Positions 39,601-48,279 of a DNA stretch of 64,000 nucleotides are shown in pieces. The position numbers and the translations under genes are program-made. Each line of letters begins with the position of its first letter. Position 1 is the first letter of the stretch. The notes under the pieces were generated by a model. It was not told the origin of the DNA, made no database searches, and worked only from the letters and a program-made list of their open reading frames with translations. Source of the stretch: Aureococcus anophagefferens (taxonomy: Eukaryota > Sar > Pelagophyceae > Pelagomonadales > Pelagomonadaceae); the NCBI RefSeq assembly GCF_000186865.1, contig NW_008705564.1, positions 840,793 to 904,792 on the forward strand, written 5' to 3'.

Positions 39601-41148
39601 TGGACGCCCAGATCCAGCGGTCGCCGGGCCACGACGGCCCCGCCGGCACGTCGATGACGGCGAAGACGTCCGACCGGGCCAGGAAGGCGCCGTAGCGCTT
39701 CGCGATCTTCTGCAGCTTGACGACGTCCTTCTCCAAGAGGTGGACGCCGGGCAGCGTGCCCTCGGCCGGCGCGACGTAGCGCGTGCCGTTGACCGCGTCG
39801 CCCATCCTGAAGTCGACGCGGAGCTCGCCCTCGACGACGTCGACCGTGTACGCGCGCGAGACGCCCGACGACCCGTCCGTGCGGTTCGCGCGCGTCGCCG
39901 CGAGGTGGCGGTAGGCGTAGGGCGCCAGCTCCGTGTAGTTGGCGTCGCCGAGCGCGCTTCCGAGGCTCGACGCGGCCATCTGCGTCAGGAGGGTCCCGTC
40001 GCCCGCGTCGAAGACGACGGCCGCCGCGGACGACGCGGAGGAGTAGCGCGGGCAGCCCGACCCCAGGCACGCGCCGAGCGCGTCGACGCCGGCCTTGAAC
40101 TCCGCCTGCGTGACGTAGCCGTTCGCGTCGCCGTCGTAGTGCCGCTGCGCGGAGGCCGCGGACGGCGCGTCCGCGGCCTCGGCGACCGCCGGCGCGTCGG
40201 CGCCGTGCGCGAGCGCGAAGCACGTCTTCTTGTTGACGCTCCGGTAGGCCACGGCGAGGTCGTCGACGACGTCGCGCGACTCGGCGATGGCCACGGAGCC
40301 CCGCGTCGACTTGACCCGGCAGGATCCGCCGCCCTGGCCCAGATCGCTGTCGGCGATCGCCACGGAGCCGTCCGTCGTCGAGATCTTCGCCGCGCCGGCG
40401 ACGGCCACGCCCTTGAGGGACACGTCGAAGTTGCCCGAGACGTCGAGGCTCGCGAGCGCGACGTTTTCCACGCGGACCGTCAGGTGGTCCGCGGGGTCGG
40501 ACCTGGGCAGGAAAAGGGTGCGAAATTCCCAACTTCAAAGGCTCCTATCTCGGTCGTTTTCCGCTCGTTTCGGCTGATTTTTGGACGAGCGATCATCTCT
40601 CGGAGCGTTCTCGAAACGTGGGTGCTGATTCCGAAACGCGCGCGCGCGGAACACTCACGTTGAAGCGACGTTGAATCACCCTTTTCCTGCCCTGCGTCGG
40701 ACGCGCCCTGGCGGACGACGAGGCGCGCGGAGTCGTCCGCGACGCGGACCCGGACCTCGCAGGTCTCGCCGCACTCGAAGAAGGGCGCGTTGTGGCAGCC
40801 GACGACGTTGCGCACGATCACCTTCCAGACCTTGGCGCCGCCGCTCCGGTAGAACCAGCGCACCTCGGCCCAATGCCAGATCCAGCGCTCGACGTCGACC
40901 TCGCTCCGCGGCCCGGACTCGACGCGCACGTCGCAGCCCGCCACCTCGACGTAGAGCGCGTCGCCGCCCGTGACGTAGCGCTCCGCCGGCGTCGTCGCCC
41001 GGCTCGCGCCGTAGAAGATGATGCTGCCGAAGTAGAGCAGCGTCGTGAGCGCAAACAGCGTCGCCGTGCGCGTCATGCGCAGCCGATTCGTGCCGTCGCC
41101 GACGGTGTCCGCCGACGCCGCGGCCGGGGCGGGCTTCTTCTCGACCAT
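36659..41148 (-). CDS. Large multi-pass membrane protein with EF-hands, interrupted by two introners
   Basis: Exons 41148-40703, 40502-38622 and 38435-36659 give 1367 residues. Joining across IE2 reads ...VRQGASD-PADHLTVRVENVA and across IE8 ...RRRPSRT-CFRTFVHAHTDF. Membrane segments: TATLFALTTLLYFGSIIFYG near the N-terminus, FYASIALAFFATLYALVVGS, AVAHFACLVVPIVLLCSVAM, FASAFVAAYAGLYFLAAVA, LVFAVLCVGAAFLVLFYAFL and VAGAAVLLAGAFVFLFLVFA near the C-terminus. EF-hand loops near the C-terminus: DGNNSGGVTADE and DADLDAVVDADE; a degenerate one (DGDANGYVTQAE) lies in the large N-terminal loop. Probably a Ca2+-responsive membrane protein. The family is not recognised. Confidence 0.8.
38436..38613 (-). 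mobile_element. Introner-like element IE8 (178 bp), divergent subfamily, stop-free
   Basis: In gene sense it begins CCGCGCGCCAATC and ends GATTTCCGCGCAG. It is flanked by GTCGCGGA (38614-38621 and 38428-38435). The core TGATTTTTGGACGAATCGAT matches the other introners. The intron complement(38436-38621) is 186 bp, GT-AG, a multiple of three without a stop, so it is easily mistaken for coding sequence. Orientation B. Confidence 0.82.
40503..40694 (-). mobile_element. Introner element IE2 (192 bp)
   Basis: In gene sense it begins CAGGGCAGGAAAAGGG and ends CCCTTTTCCTGCCCAG. The target duplication is GTCCGACG/GTCCGACC (40695-40702 and 40495-40502, 7 of 8 matching). The intron is complement(40503-40702), donor GT from the duplication, acceptor CAG from the element. 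Orientation A, highly similar to IE1. Confidence 0.92.
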
Positions 41149-41363
41149 GGTCGCGAGCGGGCTGCTTCGCGAGATTCGCAGCGCGCGGACGAGGCTTGCT
41201 TCTCACGCGCACAACATCGTTAAGCAACCGGCACAGGGATGTTGAACATATGCTGAAGTGCATCTTTGCCCCATATCTCATTATGGCATCGACGATGCTC
41301 GAGGCGCTCCAGACGGCTGCTTGAGGCTGGCTCGACGAGCTCTCTTTGAGCGTGCATAGAACC

Positions 41364-44300
41364 ATGGACCGCGAGCCGACGCTCTGGGAGCGGCAGCTGC
41401 AAAAGCAGACCGCCACGGGCGTCGAGGCCGCGCTCGCGTCCCTCGAGAAACGCCCGGTCGTGGCGACCTGCACGACCCCCGCCTGCGCCGGCGAGCTCCT
41501 CGCGGCCTTCGCCGCGTCGCGCGCGCGGCCGCTGGCCTTCGTCGTCGTCCGCGCCGACGCGTTTCGCACCGCGCGCGAGCTCGCGGCGCGGCTCGCCGGC
41601 CGCGGCCCGCGCGTGCTCGCCGCCGCGCGCGGCGCGGCTGCGGCCGAGGCCGTCGCCGACGACGGCTTCGCCGAAATCGCGCGCGCGGCGCCCGACGACG
41701 AGGCCGTCGCGCTCGCGCTCCGCGAGGCCCTGCCGCGCAAGCCCGCGTCGGCGCCCGCGGGCGACGTCGTCGTCGCCGACGCCGCCTGGCTCCGGGCCGT
41801 GCTCCTCGGCGCCGCCGCGGCGGCCTACGACGGCGCCGCGCTGCGGGCCGCGCCCGCGGCCTTCGCGGCCGACGCGCTCGCCGACGACGCGGCGTCGGCG
41901 TGCGCGACGCTGCTCCGCGCGTCCAACGCGGACCGGGCGGTCCTCGCGATCTTCGCCGACGCCAGGGCAGGAGGACAAGGGTGATTCAATGTCGCTTCAA
42001 CGTGAGTGTTTCGCGCGCGCGCGTTCTAGAAAAAGCATCCACGCTTCGAGACCATTCCGAGAGATGATCGCTCGTCCAAAAATCAGCCGAAACGAGTGGA
42101 AACCGGCCGAGCTAGGAGCCTTTGAAGATGGGAATTTCGCACTCTTGTCCTGCCCAGGCCGACGCCGCGGCCGGCAAACCCTGCCGGAAGTGGCTCGACG
42201 CGACCGCCGCGACGGTGCGCCCGCGCGACGCGCCGCCGCGCCTCTGCGTGCTCCCCCGGGGCGGCGCCGCGCCCCTGGACGTGCGCGGGCCGAGCCGCGC
42301 CGACGCGCCGGCGGAGGCGCCCTGGCTCCGCGCGCTGTCGCTCCGGGACCGCGGCGGCGGCGACGGCGACGACGACGCCGTCGCCGCGGCGCTCCACTTC
42401 GTCGCCGTGGCGCGGGCGCGGCCCGGCCGGCGGCCGCCGCCCGTGGTAGTGTACGTGGAAAACGGAGAACGAGCGGAGCGGCTCGCGGCGCGCCTCGCGG
42501 CGGAGCTCGCGCGGAGCGGCGACGCCGACGCCGGAAGTTTAGCGGCGCTCGCGGCCGCGGCGCGGGCCCGCGGCGCGCCGAAGCACGCCGTCGCCGCGGC
42601 GCTGGCGGAGGTCGCCCGGGGCGCGGCGGCCTGGCACGGCGGCGCGCCGCGGTGGCGCCGCGAGCTCGTGGAGATCAGGGCAGCAAAAGAGAGCGAAATT
42701 CCCAACTTCAAAGGCTCATATCTCGGCCGGTTTCCACTCGTTTCGGCTGATTTTTGGACGAGCGATCATCTCTCGGAGCGCTCTCGAAGCGTGGATGCTT
42801 TTTCCGGAACGCGCGCGCGCGGAACACTCACGTTGAAGCGACGTCGAATCACCCTTTTCCCGCCCAGGTGGAGATCGCGGCGTCGGAGCGGCTCGCGGCG
42901 GCCGTCGTCGCGACGGCCGGCTTCCCGCGGCGGTTCCCCCGCGCGGTCGTCGCCTGCGCGCCCCGCGGCGGCCTCGAGGCCTACGAGAGCCTGGCGGCGC
43001 CGGCCTTCGACGGCGGCGAGGCCGTCGCGTGCCACGTCCTCGGCGACGAGCCGCGCGCGTTCTGGGACCGGTGGCGCGCGGAGGCGTGGCTCGGCGCGCC
43101 GGCGCCGAAGCCGCGAGACGCGCCCCTCTTCCCGGCGCCGCGGCTCTTCCTCGCGACGACGCTCCGCGCCCTCGCGTCGACGGGGCGGCCGGAGGTGGCC
43201 CGGGACCTCGCGGACGCGTCGCTCGCCGCCGCAGCCGACGCCGCCGACGCGAAGGTCCTCAAGCGCCACGCGGAGGACCTCGACGACGCGGCGCCGGCGG
43301 CGTCGCCGGCGGACGAGCGGACCTGCGTCGCCGAGCGCCTGCGGGCGCTCGCGCGGCGCGCGCAGCGGCCGTTCCTGCGGCGCGGCCGCGTCGGCCGCGT
43401 CGACCGGGGCGGGAAACGGGCGCGACATTCCCAACTGCAAAGGCTCCTAGCTCGGCCGTTTCCCACTCGTTTCGGCTGATTTCTGGACGAGCGATCATCC
43501 CTCGGAGCGTTCTCGACGCGTGGATGCTTTTCCTGGAACGCGCGCGCGCGGAACACTCACGTTGAAGCGACGTCGAATCACCCTTTTCCCGCCCAGGCGT
43601 CGACGGCGCGCGCTGGTGCGTCGTCCTCGCGGACGAGGTCGCCAGGGACGGCGCCGTCGCCGCCGTCGCCGAGGTCGCGCCGGGGGCGGCCTGGCGGCCC
43701 GAGCGCGTGCCGCTCGAGCGGCTGCGCCTCGCGGCGCTCGTCGTCGCCGTCGCGGCCGAGCCGGAGCGGCCCGCGGCGCTCGACGCCGCGCGGCGCGCGG
43801 TCGCCGAGGCGCTGGAGGCGCTGCGCGGCGACGGGGCCAAAAAGAAGAAGCGCAAGCGGCCGGCGGCGATCCCCTTCCTCGACGCGCTCGGCGCCGTCGA
43901 GATAACGCGCGAGCCCGACCGCACGGCGGCGGCCGCGCTCGCCGCGCGCCTCGCGGCGCTGGACGAGGCCCTGGGCGGGGCCGCGGCCGCCGACGAATTG
44001 AGCCTCGAGGACCGCGCGGCCCTCGAGCGCCGCGTCGTCGCGCGCCACGCGGCGGACGCGCAGCGGTCCGCCGCCAAGGACCGCGGCGACGCGAGCCGCG
44101 GCTGCGGCCGGGGCCTCAAGGCCCTGAAAAAGCTCGGCTTCGCCGGCGGCGCCCGGGGCACAGCGCTCCTCGGCCTCCTCGCCGCCTGGCCCGTCGGCGG
44201 CGACGACCGGCGGCCGCTCGCGGCGCTCGTCGCCGCGGCGCCGGACGGCGCGGCGTCGCCGCTCGCGGATTTAGGGCCGGCCGCGCTCGTGTTCGTCGCC

Positions 44301-44750
44301 GCGGGCCTCGCGCGCGCGCCGGACGAGGCGCCGGAGGCGGCCTTCTCGTCCCTCGCGGCGCCGGCGCCCGACGCGCCCGTCGACCGCTCCGAAGCGTCGG
44401 CGTTGACCGCGGCGCGCGGCGCCGTCGACGGCGCCGCGCGCGCGGTCGCGCGCGCCTGCGCGCCGTCCGGGGGCCTCGTCGCCGAGGAGCTCTTCGCCCG
44501 GTCCCTCGCGCCCGCGGGCCCCGCGGCCGCGGTCGCGCGCGTCGCCGCCGGCGCGACGGTCGCGCGCGCCGCCACGGACGCGCGCGCGGCGCCGGGGCTG
44601 CTCGCGCGGCGCGTCGCGGAGACGCGCGACGTCCTGGCGGCGCTGGGGGCGGCGGCCGCCGCCCTCGACGCGGGCGCCGTCGTCGCCGCGCTCGCGCGCG
44701 CGCGGGACGCGCTCCCGCGGGAGGGCGCGTCGCTGTACGCGCCTGGGTAA
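41364..44750 (+). CDS. Decayed Ski2/Mtr4-like helicase homologue with DSHCT-like end, three introners
   Basis: Exons 41364-41954, 42158-42667, 42868-43396 and 43597-44750 encode 927 residues, all joins in frame. Blocks in the order of Ski2-like RNA helicases can be traced, but catalytic residues are changed. The phosphate-loop position reads TTPACAGEL instead of a GKT motif, motif IV-like PPPVVVYVENGERAERLA is present, and motif VI-like LRRGRVGRVDGARWCVVLADE retains part of the Gly-Arg pattern. The C-terminal ~90 residues (VARVAAGATVARAATDARAA ... EGASLY) resemble the DSHCT domain, where the family has EGSIVR and AASLY. The protein is extremely Ala-rich. It is likely a non-catalytic paralogue; the homology is by eye and tentative. 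Divergent from the membrane-protein gene. Confidence 0.6.
41963..42157 (+). mobile_element. Introner element IE3 (195 bp)
   Basis: Ends CAGGGCAGGAGGACAAGGG and CTTGTCCTGCCCAG, flanked by perfect GCCGACGC (41955-41962, 42158-42165). Intron 41955-42157, donor GC, acceptor CAG. Orientation A. Splicing joins ...LAIF to ADAAAGKPCRKWLD. Confidence 0.92.
42676..42867 (+). mobile_element. Introner element IE4 (192 bp)
   Basis: Ends CAGGGCAGCAAAAGAGAG and CACCCTTTTCCCGCCCAG, flanked by perfect GTGGAGAT (42668-42675, 42868-42875). Intron 42668-42867, GT-AG. The internal sequence is inverted relative to IE1-IE3 (orientation B), yet the acceptor side again ends in CAG. Confidence 0.92.
43405..43596 (+). 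mobile_element. Introner element IE5 (192 bp)
   Basis: Ends CGGGGCGGGAAACGGG and CCCTTTTCCCGCCCAG, flanked by perfect GCGTCGAC (43397-43404, 43597-43604). Intron 43397-43596, donor GC, acceptor CAG. Orientation B. Splicing joins RRGRVGR-VDGARWCVVLAD. Confidence 0.92.
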
Positions 44751-44928
44751 ATGATTTTCGGTGATTGAGTGCAGCTCGCCCCGGATGGCACTCATGAGCT
44801 GATTTTTAACTGGCCTAAGCCACATCTGCGGGGGATGGGTGTGCGTTCGTTTCGAGCTCGACGATCGATGCCACATCTGCTGGTGACAACGCGCGAGTCG
44901 CGGCGCGGCCGCGGGAGATTGGTGACCT

Positions 44929-45633
44929 TTAGTCCTTGCACTCGATGCCATCAAAGTTTGGAGTCCAGTAGTTATATATATAGTTATTCAAAGATTGCGC
45001 GGTGGTCTGCGAGCTCATCTGCAGAACTTTTAGCATGGTCTCTGAACTCATCAGCTTGGCAAGGTCAATCGAAAATTTGTTGCCAATGTTGTTATCCCCA
45101 AAATGGACGCAACGATACAGCAGTGTCAATTCATTCTTTGTCCACACTTTGCTTTTGCAGACCCGCTCGATAGTAATCAAAGCCAAGAATGCCGCACTGT
45201 GTTTCAACGAACGCAGTTGGTCCATGCCCCGATGCAATACTAGATCTTGAATAGATTTATCCATTTCAGTCTGAAATGTCTCGAGAATTTTCTTGCAGCC
45301 GAGAAACGTAGCGAGCTCGTACACTTCAGTAACCACGGTGAAGATCTCATAAGGAAAGGAAAACTGTTCGCGCGTGAGCGCGTTCGCGTACATGACGCGG
45401 CACAAAGTTTCGAGGGCCGAAATTGACGACACAGTAATAGGAATCGGTTCCTCGAGAGAACAATCACGGACCAGCGTCGAATTCGTAGCGAGAATAAGAC
45501 GGTTCACACGAAGAGAGCCCGATCCATTCGACATTTCCAGCGTCAAATCCGGCTCGAAGTCAGCACAATTTTCCCACGGCTTCTTCCCGGCCCGAGGCGC
45601 CCCGGCTTTCTTCACGACCGTCTCGTTCGACAT
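44929..45633 (-). CDS. AT-rich BTB/POZ-like protein
   Basis: A 234-residue single-exon protein. The first ~110 residues look like a BTB domain: FEPDLTLEMSNGSGSLRVNR, LILATNSTLVRDC (the usual H/R-x-x-LAxxS region) and ALETLCRVMYANAL (the usual L..LLxYxYTG region). The C-terminal half resembles a BACK-like helical extension. BTB proteins dimerise and often recruit cullin-3. The codon use (many AAT, ATT, TTG, AAA) and visibly low GC contrast strongly with every neighbour, suggesting recent acquisition, possibly from a DNA virus or another AT-rich donor. Divergent from the choice-of-anchor gene. Confidence 0.7.
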   Translation of the reverse strand: MSNETVVKKAGAPRAGKKPWENCADFEPDLTLEMSNGSGSLRVNRLILATNSTLVRDCSLEEPIPITVSSISALETLCRVMYANALTREQFSFPYEIFTVVTEVYELATFLGCKKILETFQTEMDKSIQDLVLHRGMDQLRSLKHSAAFLALITIERVCKSKVWTKNELTLLYRCVHFGDNNIGNKFSIDLAKLMSSETMLKVLQMSSQTTAQSLNNYIYNYWTPNFDGIECKD

Positions 45634-45870
45634 AGTTAATCTACAGGGGGCGGCGGTCGACGCGCCAGATTCTCGTCAAATATCCGACCCTCTGTGCGAG
45701 ACTGTGGACTCTCGAGCTTTGGCGACCGCTCAGTCTCAGACGGGGCTTTTGCCGGGCGCCTGGCAACCTTCGTCGCAAGCGTCGTCGCACAGCTCAGCCA
45801 AATTGCGACTCGTAGCTGGTCGCGGCTTGTCGCGCATCCTCTACACCGTCGTGCGTGACGCAGGAACACG

Positions 45871-48227
45871 ATGCTCGTCGTGCTCGCGCTCGTCGCCGCC
45901 GCCGTGCCGACGCGCGTATCGGCCGCATGCGAAGTCGAGCCGTGGAGCGAGTGGTCGTCGTGCGAGCCCAAGACGAGATTCTCGGGATGCGAGTACGCGG
46001 CGGGCGCGCCAGCGTGGCGGGCGCCGCCGGTAAGCGCCGCCGTGAATCAAAAAGCGACTCCGAACCTTCGGGGCCCGGACAACGCGGCCGCGGTAGAGAA
46101 GATGATGATGAAGATGAAACGCCAGGGCGAGGCCATGGCGCGCGCGTCCGCCGAGTGCGAGGACACGGACAACGGCGCGACGGACCGAGACGGCGACGGT
46201 TGCGCCGAATACCAGGGCAACCCAAGTTGGTGCGGCAACTACGACGACGACGACTTCTCCTCCAACGTTATGTGTTGCGCGTGCAAACCCATCGAACGGG
46301 GCCCGGCGACGTGCGAGGACGGCGACGCCGACGGCTTCGGGTGTCTCGGCGTGGACCTCGAGAGCTGGACGCCCATCGCCCGGCTCGGCCCGAGCGCGAG
46401 CAGGCCGTCGTTGACCAACGACAACTGGGGCTGGACCTCGGCGGAGGGCCGCGAATGGGCGCTGCAGTGCGCGGACAACGGCGTCGCGTTCGTGGACCTC
46501 GGGTGCCCCTCCTGCGACCCGCCCGTGGCCGCCGCGGAGGCCGTCGAGGACTTTGTCGAGACGGCGACGTGGAGGAGCGACTGGCGCGACCTCAAGGTCT
46601 ACGACCACTACGCTCTCATCGTCTCCGAAGCTGCCGGTCACGGGCTCCAAATCTTCGATTTGGAGCGGCTGGACCCGTCGCACGCGCGCCACGACAAGGA
46701 CGGCGACGGCTTCTACGACCCGGACGCGCGCACAACCTTCGGGGGCTCGCTCGGCTCCGCGCACAACGTCGTCGTCAACGAGGAGACGGCGCGCGCCTAC
46801 GCCGTCGGCGTCGAGGGCGCCACCGGCTCGAGCACCTGCAACGGGGGCCTCCTCGGCGTCGACATCCGCGACCCGACGATGCCGAAGTGGCTGGGCTGCC
46901 TCTTCGACGACGCGTACGTGCACGACGCGCAGTGCGTCGTCTACCGGGGCCCGGACGTCGAGCACTTCGGCCGCGAGATCTGCTTCCTCTCCACGGAGAG
47001 CGAGGTGCGCATCGTCGACGTCACGGACGCGAGCGACGGCGGGGGCGACGTCACGCTGTCGCTGCTGGCGTACGAAGGCGCCGAGTACGCGCACCAGGGC
47101 TGGCTCACCTGCGACCACACGACCCTCTTCGTGGACGACGAGCTCGACGAATATTACGATGGTGTCGGGACGAAGACCTTCGTACTTGATGTCGCGGATC
47201 TGGACGCGCCGCGCGTCCGCTTCGTGCACACGGCGGACGCGGCCTTCATCGACCACAACCAGTACGTCAACGGCGCGTTCCTCTATCAGGCCAACTACGC
47301 CGGCGGCCTGCGCATCCTGGACATCTCGAACGCGGAGCTCGACGGCGGGGAGCTCGTCGAGGTCGCGCACTTCGACCTGGTGCCGTCGAAGCAAGGAAAC
47401 TCGTGGGACGGCGCCTGGAACGTGTACCCGTTCCTGGCGAGCGGCCGCGTCGTCGTCAACGAGATGAACTCGGGCATGGCGATCGTAAAGCCGACGGGCT
47501 TGCTGGTGGAGACGCGGTCGCGGCGCGTGACGGCCCGGAGCGCCGACGACGTCTGCCCGAACTTGTTCCAGGAGCGCTCCTGCGCGGCGGCGACGGAACC
47601 GACGACGGCCGAGCCGACGACGGCGCCGACGGCTGCGCCCTCGACGGCGCCGACGGCTCCGCCCTCGACGGCGCCGACGGTCAAGCGACGCGCCTGGCCA
47701 AGCCCACCGACGCGCCGTCGGCCAAGCCCACCGACGCGCCGTCGGCCAAGCCCACCGACGCGCCGTCGGCCAAGCCCACGGCCAAGCCCACCGACGCGCC
47801 GTCGGCCAAGCCCACGGCCAAGCCCACGGGCCCCGCGCCGTCGGCCAAGCCCACGGCCAAGCCCACGGGCCCCGCGCCGACGGCCAAGCCCACGGCCGCG
47901 CCGAGTCCCGCGCCGAGTCCCGCGCCGGTCGGCGACGCCGGAGAGTTCGGCGAGGGCGACGGTGATTTCACGGCGAGCTGCGCGTCGTATGGGAGAAAGC
48001 GCAAGTGCCCGGAAAGCTGCAAATGGAAGAACGGGAAGTGCAAAGCCATCAAAGCTGACAAGTGCGCGGGCAAGAAAAAAAGCAAATGCCAGGCAAAGAA
48101 AGCCTGCGAGTGGGCCGACAAGCAGTGCCAGATAAAATGCCAAACACTCAAGAAGGGGAAAGACTGCAAGGCGCACCGTACATCCTGCAAGTGGAAGAAC
48201 AAAGCCAAGAAATGCCGCGCGCGGTAG
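45871..48227 (+). CDS. Secreted choice-of-anchor-B family protein with Cys/Lys/Trp tail
   Basis: Signal peptide MLVVLALVAAAVPTRVSA, then a thrombospondin-like start (CEVEPWSEWSSC). Residues ~230-540 match the bacterial choice-of-anchor B family of LVIVD-type beta-propellers: DWRDLKVYDHYALIVSEAAG, SAHNVVVNEETARAYAVGV, YVHDAQCVVYRGPD, EYAHQGWLTCDHTTLFVDDE and FIDHNQYVNGAFLYQANYAG. A PTAAPSTAPTAPP linker follows. The frame then changes at about 47682; a GT-AG intron of 23+24n bases (47 or 71 plausible) beginning at GTCAAGCG, or an indel in the 24-bp repeat, restores it. A KPTDAPSA repeat linker leads to a tail (about 47970-48227) with three C-x-W-x(4-6)-C units, ending at 48227. Likely extracellular or cell-surface. 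Confidence 0.82.
47695..47900 (+). repeat. 24-bp tandem repeat encoding the Pro/Thr linker
   Basis: Tandem copies of GCCAAGCCCACCGACGCGCC plus GTCG, with shorter variants (GCCAAGCCCACG), encode KPTDAPSA/KPTA units. The same type of linker precedes the tail of the peroxidase gene (3770-3885). Such arrays change length readily and may account for the frame change at their left edge. Confidence 0.8.
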
Positions 48228-48279
48228 AAACGTAGTCGCCCCAAAACGCGGTCCTGTATGTAGAACCGATTAAACGCCG

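Noticed and set aside
44929..45633. Endogenous viral element as a firm call
   Set aside because: Only composition and a BTB-like domain support it. No neighbouring viral gene is present, so it is listed only as a possibility.
47695..47900. CRISPR-like regular repeats
   Set aside because: The repeats are contiguous, in frame and encode a Pro/Thr linker; there are no spacers, and the genome is eukaryotic.
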